This document shows positions 53,697-61,722 of a stretch of 64,000 nucleotides of DNA, piece after piece. The translations under genes and the position numbers were made by a program. Positions within the stretch are counted from its first letter, which is position 1; every line of letters begins with the position of its first letter. The notes beneath the pieces were generated by a model. It did no database searches. It was not told the origin of the DNA and was given only the letters and a program-made list of their open reading frames with translations. Source of the DNA: Aquirhabdus sp. (GTDB taxonomy: Bacteria > Pseudomonadota > Gammaproteobacteria > Pseudomonadales > Moraxellaceae); the NCBI GenBank assembly GCA_030150135.1, contig JASLGO010000049.1, positions 1 through 64,000 of the forward strand. Direction: 5' to 3'.

Positions 53697-55181
53697 ATGA
53701 ATAACCCGCTTCGTACTCAACATATTTTTCTAACACCTGTCGCGCTGGCCGTGATGCTGGTGACAGGCTGTGCATCGTTGCCTCATGCGGATTCCGCACC
53801 CAAATTGCGTGCTGCTCAAAACACTGATTTTGTTTCGGGTTCAACAGGTCAATGGCCAGCAGCAACATGGTGGCAGGATTTGCATGATGCACAACTAGAT
53901 CAGCTCATTACTCAAGCACTGAAAGATTCTCCAAGCATTGAGGTTGCACAGGCACGTGTGCTGCAAGCACAAGCTGTGACGGATAGTGCTGCTGCAAATC
54001 GCGGCATGAAACTGGATGCCAATGGATCATTAAGCCGCAATAAATACAGTTCCAATAGTTTCTATCCACCGCCGATTGGTGGCAAGAGTTATTACGATGG
54101 TGAGTTGTCGCTGAATTTTTCCTATGACTTTGATTTTTGGGGACATAACCGTAAAGCATTGCAAGCGGCTTTAGGTCGTGAAACAGCAAGTCGTGCGGAT
54201 GCGGCAGGCGCGGCGGCAGCTTTATCTGCCAGCGTTGCAAGTACTTATTATCAATGGCAAGTACTGAATCAGCGGATCGCAATTCAAGAACAGATTGCAG
54301 GTGAGCAGCGTCATTTGCTGGATATTGAGTTAAAACGTATGAAAGCGGGATTGTCTTCGGGTAACAATGTTGCGCCATTACGCGCGAGTGTGGCTTTGCC
54401 TGAACAGACTTTGGTTCAACTGAAGTCTCAGCGTGATCAAGTGCTTTCACAATTAAAATCTTTGGTGGCGAGTGGTGCAGATTTCCCTGTATTACAAGCG
54501 CAGCCTTTACCGCAATTGAATGGTGAATTGCCTGCATCATTACCGCTTGATCTGATTGCTCGTCGTGCTGATACGGCAGCAGCGCGTGATCGAGTGCAGG
54601 CATCGTTGAAGGATGTCGAGTCGGCGCGGGCGGCATTTTATCCTGACGTGAATTTATTGGCATCTGTGGGACTGTCGAGTCTGTCGATGGGTCGTTTATT
54701 TTCATCCACCAGTGAGCAGGCTGGCGTGATGCCTGCGATTCATTTGCCGCTATTTGATTCAGGTCGCTTACATGCAAATCTGGATAGTAATCGTGCAGAA
54801 GTAGCACTTGCTGTCGCGCAATACAACCAGTCTGTGCAGAACGCGGTTACTGAGGTCAATGACGCTGAATTACGTGTGCAAAGTGCAAACAACGAGTTGT
54901 CACCACTGCAAAACCAAATTCAGGCGCGTCAGCATTCTCTTGAAAATACACAGAAACTGGTCAAGGCAGGTTTGCAAGATGGGAGTGCTTTAGCCACAGC
55001 CAAATTGCTCAAAACCAATCTGGAAGATCAGGAAATTGCACGACAAGGGCGTGCTTTGCAGGCGCATATTGATTTGATTAAAGCGTTAGGCGGTGGTTTT
55101 ACCGATCAAAGCCAAGATGATGTCAAACAGTCGTCAGGTCAAGAAACCGTTGCAAGCAATCAGCGACATTCATCTACTTAA
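53697..55181 (+). CDS. NodT-family outer-membrane efflux lipoprotein
   Basis: The outer-membrane channel of a tripartite pump, 494 aa. The lipoprotein signal ends VTGC with Cys25 as the lipidated residue. Two OEP repeats follow: WWQDLHDAQLDQLITQALKDSPSIEVAQARVLQAQA, LSLNFSYDFDFWG and ADTAAARDRVQASLKDVESARAAFYPDVNLLASVG. The ATG at 53697 has AAGGTGG upstream and gives the proper signal; the frame is open to 53670. emrA follows after 58 bp. Confidence 0.92.
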   Translation: MNNPLRTQHIFLTPVALAVMLVTGCASLPHADSAPKLRAAQNTDFVSGSTGQWPAATWWQDLHDAQLDQLITQALKDSPSIEVAQARVLQAQAVTDSAAANRGMKLDANGSLSRNKYSSNSFYPPPIGGKSYYDGELSLNFSYDFDFWGHNRKALQAALGRETASRADAAGAAAALSASVASTYYQWQVLNQRIAIQEQIAGEQRHLLDIELKRMKAGLSSGNNVAPLRASVALPEQTLVQLKSQRDQVLSQLKSLVASGADFPVLQAQPLPQLNGELPASLPLDLIARRADTAAARDRVQASLKDVESARAAFYPDVNLLASVGLSSLSMGRLFSSTSEQAGVMPAIHLPLFDSGRLHANLDSNRAEVALAVAQYNQSVQNAVTEVNDAELRVQSANNELSPLQNQIQARQHSLENTQKLVKAGLQDGSALATAKLLKTNLEDQEIARQGRALQAHIDLIKALGGGFTDQSQDDVKQSSGQETVASNQRHSST

Positions 55182-55239
55182 TCAAAAAGCATAAGCCAAA
55201 TTCATCAGCAAAAGCTCGACCCAAATTCTGGAGTACATC

Positions 55240-56457
55240 ATGGCTGAACAACAAAATACTCAAGCAGCAACGACGACCGAACCTGCTGCACCAAACGGTA
55301 AACGTAAGCGCGTTCTCTTTGTGATGGCGACAATTTTTATCCTGATTGCCGTGCTATATGCGCTGTATTACTTCCTCTATGCTCAATTTCGTGAAGAAAC
55401 TGACGATGCCTATGTGAATGGCAATTTGGTCTATATCAATTCACAAGTGAGCGGTACAGTGGTTGCACTCGGTGCGGATGATACTCAGCCTGTCAAAGCA
55501 GGGCAGTCGCTCATTACTTTGGAAGGTTCGGACAGTACGGTTGCACTGGCAAATTCGGAAGCCAAACTCGCGCAAACTGTACGTCAAATCCGTCAACAGT
55601 ATCGTTCAACCGATGAAGCCAGTGCGGTCGTTGCTCAACGTCAGACTGAACTTAATCGTGCGACAGATGACCTGAATCGTCGCCAACAATTGGTTGGCTC
55701 AGATGCGATTACTGCGGAAGATTTGGCTCATGCGAAAGCAGCAGTTGCGACTGCAAAAGACGCTTTGACGGTTGCTCAGAAACAATTAGAGTCTTCTCAA
55801 GCATCGGTTGAGGGAACCACGCTTAGTCAACATCCTGCTGTATTGCAGGCACGCGCTGAATTTACTCAAGCGTATCTGGCAGAACAGCGTAATGTGATTC
55901 CATCGCCAATTGACGGTTATGTGGCACGTCGTTCTGTGCAGATCGGTCAGCGTGTTGCTCCAGGAAATAATCTCATGGCAATCGTGCCGCTCCATGCGCT
56001 GTGGGTTGATGCCAATCTGAAAGAAATGCAATTACAGAATGTCCGTATTGGTCAACCTGCGACGGTGATTGCTGATATTTACGGTAGTCATGTGGAATAT
56101 CATGGCAAAGTCGTTGGGATTGCGGCAGGGACAGGCGGTGCGTTCTCGTTACTCCCACCACAAAATGCTGTCGGGAACTGGATTAAAGTTGTTCAGCGTA
56201 TTCCTGTGCGTATCGCGCTGGATGCCAATGATTTAAACAAATATCCATTGCGAATTGGCATGTCGACTACGGTCAAAATTGATACTCACGATCGTCAAGG
56301 TTCTGTGTTGAGCGCTCTGCCAATTGCCAATGCACCGATGACAACGCCTGTGTTTGATGCACAATTAAAAGATGCAGAAACGAAAGCTAATGCCATTATT
56401 GCGCGTGAAGCGGGCAGTGATCAAAAAGGTAGCAGCCAAACAGGTAATGCGCCATGA
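55240..56457 (+). CDS. emrA: EmrA-type membrane fusion protein
   Basis: The HlyD-family periplasmic adaptor of the MFS pump, 405 aa. A single membrane anchor (about 24-47, VLFVMATIFILIAVLYALYYFLYA) is followed by the EmrA mark FREETDDAYVNGNLVYINSQVSGTV, a long alpha-helical hairpin (about 100-190) and the lipoyl/barrel part VIPSPIDGYVARRSVQIGQRVAPGNNLMAIVP. The stop overlaps the emrB start by ATGA. Confidence 0.94.
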   Translation: MAEQQNTQAATTTEPAAPNGKRKRVLFVMATIFILIAVLYALYYFLYAQFREETDDAYVNGNLVYINSQVSGTVVALGADDTQPVKAGQSLITLEGSDSTVALANSEAKLAQTVRQIRQQYRSTDEASAVVAQRQTELNRATDDLNRRQQLVGSDAITAEDLAHAKAAVATAKDALTVAQKQLESSQASVEGTTLSQHPAVLQARAEFTQAYLAEQRNVIPSPIDGYVARRSVQIGQRVAPGNNLMAIVPLHALWVDANLKEMQLQNVRIGQPATVIADIYGSHVEYHGKVVGIAAGTGGAFSLLPPQNAVGNWIKVVQRIPVRIALDANDLNKYPLRIGMSTTVKIDTHDRQGSVLSALPIANAPMTTPVFDAQLKDAETKANAIIAREAGSDQKGSSQTGNAP

Positions 56458-58016
56458 GTACCTCTGCGGCGGCAGCGCAATCTCAGCCTGAGCCACAGTA
56501 TTTTAAAGGTGCATCGCTCATTATTCTGACGATTGCCATGGCGGTCGCAACCTTTATGGAAGTGTTGGATACAGCGATTGCCAATGTGTCTGTACCGACA
56601 ATTGCTGGGAATCTGGCAACCAGTCCCAATCAGGGGACTTGGGTCGTGTCATCTTATGGTCTGGCTGCGGCGATCGCCGTGCCGCTGACAGGCTGGATTG
56701 CCAATCGTTTTGGGCAAGTCCGTGTGTTTTTGATTTCGATTATTTTATTTACACTGACTTCAGCGTTGTGTGGTCTGGCAGATAGCTTGCCGATGCTGGT
56801 GAGTTTTCGGTTTCTACAAGGTTTAGTTTCTGGACCCATGGTGCCTTTGTCACAAACCTTATTGTTAGCAAACTATCCGCCGCATCGCCGCGGCGTTGCG
56901 ATGGCGATCTGGGCAATGACTGTCGTGGTTGCGCCAATCTTTGGACCATTGCTCGGTGGTTATATCACCGACAATATGACTTGGCCATGGATTTTTTATA
57001 TCAATGTGCCGATTGGTTTGCTGGCAGCATTTATTACCTATACATTCTTAAGAAAAAGAGAAACTCCAACCCAAAAATTACCGATTGATATTGTGGGTAT
57101 TGTGTTGCTTGTCCTCGGTGTGGGCAGCCTACAACTCATGCTGGATAATGGTAATGATCTGGATTGGTTTAGCTCTAATATCATTGTTGCACTGTGCGTG
57201 ACATCGATTACCGCGTTAGCGTTCTTTGTGGCGTGGGAGTTGACGGATAAACATCCGATTGTTGATCTGACACTGTTGAAACATCGTAATTTCCGTTACG
57301 GTGTTCTGGCATTGTCGTTCGGGTTTATGGCGTTTTTTGGTCTGAATGTAATGTTTCCGCTGTGGTTACAGACCGTGATGAATTACACGCCGACATGGGC
57401 GGGGATTGCGACTGCACCTGTGGGAATCTTTGCACTCTTGTTCTCACCTGTGGTGGGTAAAAACATTAATCGCCTAGATTTGCGATTGGTAGCGACTGCG
57501 TCTTTCATCATTTTTGGTGGAACAGCGTATTGGTTTTCCAAGTTTAATTTGGATACCTCGTTGAGTCATTTGATTCCGCCTCGGATGATTCAGGGCTTTG
57601 CCATTGCGTGTTTCTTTGTGCCGATTAATACCATCATTCTTTCAGGGATTACTCCAGACAAAATGGCTGCGGCATCAGGTCTGGCGAACTTCTTTCGCAC
57701 CATTTCAGGAAGTTTTGGAACAGCGTTGGTGGTGATGATTTTGTCACATCGTTCCGAGGAGCATCAGATTCGCCTTGGAGAATATATCTCACCAACGAAT
57801 CAGCAGTTTACGGAGTACATGGATAAGTTGAAATCCTTTGGTATGTCAACAGATACTGCCTATGCCCAAGTACAAAATCTGATTACTCAGCAGAGTTTGA
57901 TGATGGCAACTCGTGATATTTTCTGGCTATGCTCGGTGTTGTTTATTTGTTTGATCGGTGTGATCTGGCTGACCAAACCGCCATTTGCCACGGGTGGTGG
58001 TGGGGGTGGGCATTGA
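56454..58016 (+). CDS. emrB: EmrB-type DHA2 MFS multidrug exporter
   Basis: A 14-helix DHA2 drug:H+ antiporter of 520 aa. MEVLDTAIANVSVPTIAGNLATSPNQGTWVVSSYGLA is the DHA2 signature (motif D1), GWIANRFGQVRVF motif A, FLQGLVSGPMVPLSQ motif B and WAMTVVVAPIFGPLLGGYI motif C. The Gly-rich end is GGGGGGH. It joins EmrA and the NodT channel to move hydrophobic toxins across both membranes. ATGA overlap with emrA ensures coupled translation. Confidence 0.95.
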   Translation: MSTSAAAAQSQPEPQYFKGASLIILTIAMAVATFMEVLDTAIANVSVPTIAGNLATSPNQGTWVVSSYGLAAAIAVPLTGWIANRFGQVRVFLISIILFTLTSALCGLADSLPMLVSFRFLQGLVSGPMVPLSQTLLLANYPPHRRGVAMAIWAMTVVVAPIFGPLLGGYITDNMTWPWIFYINVPIGLLAAFITYTFLRKRETPTQKLPIDIVGIVLLVLGVGSLQLMLDNGNDLDWFSSNIIVALCVTSITALAFFVAWELTDKHPIVDLTLLKHRNFRYGVLALSFGFMAFFGLNVMFPLWLQTVMNYTPTWAGIATAPVGIFALLFSPVVGKNINRLDLRLVATASFIIFGGTAYWFSKFNLDTSLSHLIPPRMIQGFAIACFFVPINTIILSGITPDKMAAASGLANFFRTISGSFGTALVVMILSHRSEEHQIRLGEYISPTNQQFTEYMDKLKSFGMSTDTAYAQVQNLITQQSLMMATRDIFWLCSVLFICLIGVIWLTKPPFATGGGGGGH

Positions 58017-58098
58017 GGTCATTTGATCTCAAGATGTGCGCGGACTTTATTACAATCTTGATTTGACCACTGGTGGTAAATTCAGTAATGTTCGCGCC

Positions 58099-58593
58099 AT
58101 GAAAAGTGTCCTAGTCGCCTTACTGATGATTTTACTGCCACTTCAGCTATGCTGGAGTGCAGCAGCGATGTTTTGTCAGCATGAAACAGGAATGCAGGCG
58201 CGTTGGCATTGGGGACATCATTTGCATGTACTGGATGCTTCATGTCGCTATGAAATAGGATTTGCTGATCAATCAAAACCGCATTTAGATCAGCAGCAGT
58301 CATCAACCCAACAAGAATCAGCCCAGCAAAAAGCAGATAGTCAGAGCTTATTTGCAAAGGATGAACATTCCAAAAAACAATCTGAGCAAACTCAAAATAA
58401 TAAACATGTCGTCATGTTGATCCATCATGGCGATCATATTCCAGAAAATTTACCGATCATTAAACCAATTCCGCTATGGGCAGATGAGGCATTGGATATT
58501 GTTGATCTGACAAAACAATTTGCTGTATTCCACAATTTTTATCAATCTCCAATACTGGAACAACCAGATCCTCCCTTATGGATTGCCGCCTAA
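58099..58593 (+). CDS. czcI: CzcI-like exported protein heading the metal-efflux operon
   Basis: A 164-aa protein resembling CzcI, the small exported protein placed before czcC in cobalt-zinc-cadmium operons. The signal peptide MKSVLVALLMILLPLQLCWSAA is followed by the family mark FCQHETGMQARWHWGHHLHV and a second His cluster, VVMLIHHGDHIPENLP, separated by a Gln/Ser/Lys-rich linker. The two clusters suggest metal binding. The exact role is not settled in the family; regulation or metal buffering are proposed. The frame is open back to 58036, but the ATG at 58099 gives the signal peptide. Confidence 0.8.
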   Translation: MKSVLVALLMILLPLQLCWSAAAMFCQHETGMQARWHWGHHLHVLDASCRYEIGFADQSKPHLDQQQSSTQQESAQQKADSQSLFAKDEHSKKQSEQTQNNKHVVMLIHHGDHIPENLPIIKPIPLWADEALDIVDLTKQFAVFHNFYQSPILEQPDPPLWIAA

Positions 58594-58720
58594 ACCAGAT
58601 AGGTTAAGGTCGGTTCATTAGTTTCATAGATTACAACGTCGCCTACAAATTGGCTGTCATATTGCTATGTATGCGTTAACAGTTGAACTTGAACAATCCT
58701 GAATGCTTGTCTTCTTTCCT

Positions 58721-58900
58721 TTCAAGGCATGTATCTACAAATTTTAATAGGTTGATTTTGCTGATGCTTTCAAATCTCCCCTTGCCCCTCTTTTTCTAAA
58801 GAGGGGCAAGGGCTCCTTCCTTTAGAAAAGGAAGGTTGGGATGGATTTGATAGGCATACGATCAATAAACCTTAGAAAATGTGTAGATACATGCCTTGAA
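58721..58900. mobile_element. MITE-like element with 19-bp perfect terminal inverted repeats
   Basis: The left end TTCAAGGCATGTATCTACA (58721-58739) is the exact reverse complement of 58882-58900, and pairing extends 5 more bases after one mismatch. Inside lie palindromes of the CAAATCTCCC/CCATCCC family seen at 37928 and 42214. The element is 180 bp, non-coding, and fills most of the 406-bp czcI-czcC gap. The rest of that gap shows nothing. Confidence 0.75.
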
Positions 58901-58999
58901 GAGGAAGACTGCAAAGCAAAATCAATGAATTAACGCTTAGTCCTATCTGATGATTTGTATGTTTTTTCATCATTTCTAATTTGGGATTAGGCAAATATT

Positions 59000-60442
59000 A
59001 TGATTCTACGATCAACGGGTGTATGTACACCGATGGTGCTATGGAGCGTATTAATCGCTCCGCAAGTGGCATGGGCTGAACCGACCATATCAAAATCGGT
59101 AATCTCGCCCGCAATGTTAAAATCAACCACGTTGGCATCAACCTTATTAACCCCGCCACTTCCAGCGCATTCTGCGGATACTTCCGAAGTTTTGCTCAGC
59201 TTGCAGCAAGCGCAGATGTGGGCGCAGCAATCTCAGACTTTACAATCGTTTTGGCAGCAGCGACAGGCAGTCGCACAAGCCAACGTGACACAAAGTCTTG
59301 TATGGCAAAACCCAGAGTTATCAATCGGCCAAACGGGATTTCATCGTAATACTGAGCTTGAGTTCAGTGTCAGCATTTCTCAAAAATTGGATGTATTTGG
59401 CGAACGTGCTGCCAGAGAGCAGCTGGCACGTATTCAGCTCCAGCAGTCAGACCTTGCTCAATTGAGTGATACCGCACAGTTACAGCTCGCGGTGACGGCA
59501 GAATATTGGCAACTAGCGCAAGCTGAGTGGGTGTTACAACTGGGCAACCATCAAGCGCAACTCAGCCAGCAGGCGTTAAATGTGGCACAAAAACGACTCG
59601 ATGCTGGGCGTATTGCTGCACTTGATTACGATAAAATTCTGATTGCGCATCAGCAACAGCAACGTGATTTACAGCGGATGAACTCCGACCAACAAATCGC
59701 GCACGATCAACTCGCTCAATTCTGGGAAGCGGTACAGCCATTTTCAGGGACAGGGCAACCGTTACAGTTTCCCATTCTTGATCAATCACTGTCCAAAATT
59801 GATGACAACAATGATTTATTTCAGCAACAACTGAGACAGCAACAACAGCTTGCTCAGGCTGAACTTTCTCTCGCAAAAATTCGCACCAAACCGCAGCCGA
59901 CGGTGAGCCTTGGCTATGTCGAACGGCGTGAGGCAGTCTTGCAGAGCGATCAAAAAACGCAACGGATTATGCTGGGTGTGTCTATACCTTTGCCATTATT
60001 CAATCGTCATCAGGGCGTGGTGCAGGCGCAACAGGCCTTGCAGCAGATGAGTATGTCGCAACGTGAATTGGAGCTGCGTTTACGTCAGCAGCGGATGCAG
60101 CAGACATGGCGAACTTTGCAGGCATTACAGCAGCAATATCAGATTCTGACGACCCAACAAATGCCTCTTGCAGAGCAAATTCAGCAAAAAACTTTGACTG
60201 GATTTGAAGTGGGTAAATTGTCCGTGTTGGATGTGCAGCAGGCGATGCGGGACTATCAGCAATTGCAGGCTGAACAATTACAAATACTGGCACAAGCATG
60301 GCAAGGCATGCTGACGTTACAGGCGATACGCTTAGGTGTGTCGAATCCAGAATCATTGATCACGCCCAATAGTCGGTATGCGCTGAATAATCAAATTCTG
60401 CAATCGGGCAAAGCGCTCGTTTTACCTGTAACTGGAGAGTGA
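59000..60442 (+). CDS. czcC: CzcC-type outer-membrane channel
   Basis: A TolC-fold outer-membrane factor for the RND metal pump, 480 aa. The signal peptide ends near VAWAEP (residue 27). The mature part is helical and very Gln-rich, with WQNPELSIGQTGFHRNTELEFSVSISQKLDVFGERAAREQLA, the first OEP repeat, and QPTVSLGYVERREAVLQSDQKTQRIMLGVSIPLPLFNRHQG, the second; the latter is typical of CzcC. The stop is 2 nt before the czcB start. Confidence 0.92.
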   Translation: MILRSTGVCTPMVLWSVLIAPQVAWAEPTISKSVISPAMLKSTTLASTLLTPPLPAHSADTSEVLLSLQQAQMWAQQSQTLQSFWQQRQAVAQANVTQSLVWQNPELSIGQTGFHRNTELEFSVSISQKLDVFGERAAREQLARIQLQQSDLAQLSDTAQLQLAVTAEYWQLAQAEWVLQLGNHQAQLSQQALNVAQKRLDAGRIAALDYDKILIAHQQQQRDLQRMNSDQQIAHDQLAQFWEAVQPFSGTGQPLQFPILDQSLSKIDDNNDLFQQQLRQQQQLAQAELSLAKIRTKPQPTVSLGYVERREAVLQSDQKTQRIMLGVSIPLPLFNRHQGVVQAQQALQQMSMSQRELELRLRQQRMQQTWRTLQALQQQYQILTTQQMPLAEQIQQKTLTGFEVGKLSVLDVQQAMRDYQQLQAEQLQILAQAWQGMLTLQAIRLGVSNPESLITPNSRYALNNQILQSGKALVLPVTGE

Positions 60443-60444
60443 TC

Positions 60445-61722
60445 ATGATTAAAAATATTTCAAAGCTTTCAAAATTTCCTAAGCAAGGATTAATGGTCTG
60501 TATCGTGGTTGTGGTGACGTTGATTCTCGCAGTGATCATTTTGCGTGATCAATCGTCTGGATCAACTGAAAAAACGGATGCAGCTAAAAAACCGTCAACA
60601 CCATCTGAACAGGCTCAATCTTCACAAGCCCAGTCCGCACAAGATGCTCATGGAGATGATCATTCGCAAACAGAAAAACAGGAACTGACCTTTACGCCTC
60701 AACAATGGTCTGAACAACCACTGACTGTCGAAAAAGCGAGCCTTGGACAGATCAATTCATCCATGACATTGCCTGCACGAATTACGGTAAATACTGATCA
60801 GCAAGCGCATGTCTCCGCAGGGTTTTCAGGACGTGTAGATGCCGTCTATGTTCATAGCGGACAGCAGGTGAAACATGGGCAGCCATTAGCCAGTTTGCTG
60901 GTGCCAGAGCTGGTTGATTTACAAAGCACGATGCAAATTCTGCAAAGCAAACAAGCCTTGGCAGAAGATAGCTACCAGCGTGAGAAGCAGTTGTGGCAAC
61001 AAGGGATTTCTGCCAAACAGGATTATTTGAGTGCACAAAGTACTTATCGTCAGGCGCAGATTGAAGTACAAGCTGCTAACTTTCGCTTAAAGGCATATGG
61101 CGCTGCGTCAAATAGTCAGGGGCGGTTTATTTTGAAATCACCGATTAATGGCGTCATCAGTAGTAAAGATTTAGTGATTGGAGAAACCATTCAGGCGGCG
61201 CAGCAAATATTTGTTATAGACCAACTTAATCAACTGTGGCTTGAGTTTCCTGTCCCTGATCAACTGGTCAATGGATTTAATGTGCAATCGACTGTACAAG
61301 TTGATTTACCTGATCTAATGCATACCTCGACAACTGCCAAGATCATGAGTCTGACACCGACAGCGGATGCACAAACAGGACGAGTCATTGCAAGAGCAAT
61401 TCTGCGGAATGACAACCTACAGTTCCGTCCCAATATGCTGGTCAATGTACAAGTGCCGCAGACAGATGGGACAAAGCCAACTCTCATGGTTGATGCACAA
61501 TCCATACAGAATTATCAGCAACAATCGGTGGTCTTTGTTGTGGAGCACAAAGCCAATCAAATTCATGTGATCCCGCGTCCTGTACGCGTGGGACGATTCA
61601 GTCATGATCAGAAACAGGCTGAGTTATTGGAAGGGTTACAGGTTGGTGAGCAATATGTGGGGCAGGGCAGTTTTTTATTGAAATCTGAACTGGAAAAAGG
61701 GGAGGCTGGTCATGATCACTAA
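60445..61722 (+). CDS. czcB: CzcB-type membrane fusion protein
   Basis: The periplasmic adaptor of the RND metal pump, about 425 aa. An N-terminal anchor (about 14-32) is followed by a His/Asp-containing stretch (DAHGDDHSQTEK). The adaptor domains follow: AGFSGRVDAVYVHSGQQVKHGQPLASL (lipoyl half), a helical hairpin with YQREKQLWQQGISAKQDYL, and LKSPINGVISSKDLVIGETI. The tail GEAGHDH is again metal-binding in type. GGAG lies 7 nt before the ATG at 60445, so a GTG at 60439 is not preferred. It overlaps czcA by 11 nt. Confidence 0.92.
   Translation: MIKNISKLSKFPKQGLMVCIVVVVTLILAVIILRDQSSGSTEKTDAAKKPSTPSEQAQSSQAQSAQDAHGDDHSQTEKQELTFTPQQWSEQPLTVEKASLGQINSSMTLPARITVNTDQQAHVSAGFSGRVDAVYVHSGQQVKHGQPLASLLVPELVDLQSTMQILQSKQALAEDSYQREKQLWQQGISAKQDYLSAQSTYRQAQIEVQAANFRLKAYGAASNSQGRFILKSPINGVISSKDLVIGETIQAAQQIFVIDQLNQLWLEFPVPDQLVNGFNVQSTVQVDLPDLMHTSTTAKIMSLTPTADAQTGRVIARAILRNDNLQFRPNMLVNVQVPQTDGTKPTLMVDAQSIQNYQQQSVVFVVEHKANQIHVIPRPVRVGRFSHDQKQAELLEGLQVGEQYVGQGSFLLKSELEKGEAGHDH

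Noticed and set aside
53908..54807. A 299-codon open frame on the minus strand inside the NodT-type gene
   Set aside because: It lies fully antisense to a gene with clear OEP repeats and lipobox, its translation is rich in His/Gln/Pro low-complexity runs, and it matches no family. It is a by-product of codon use.
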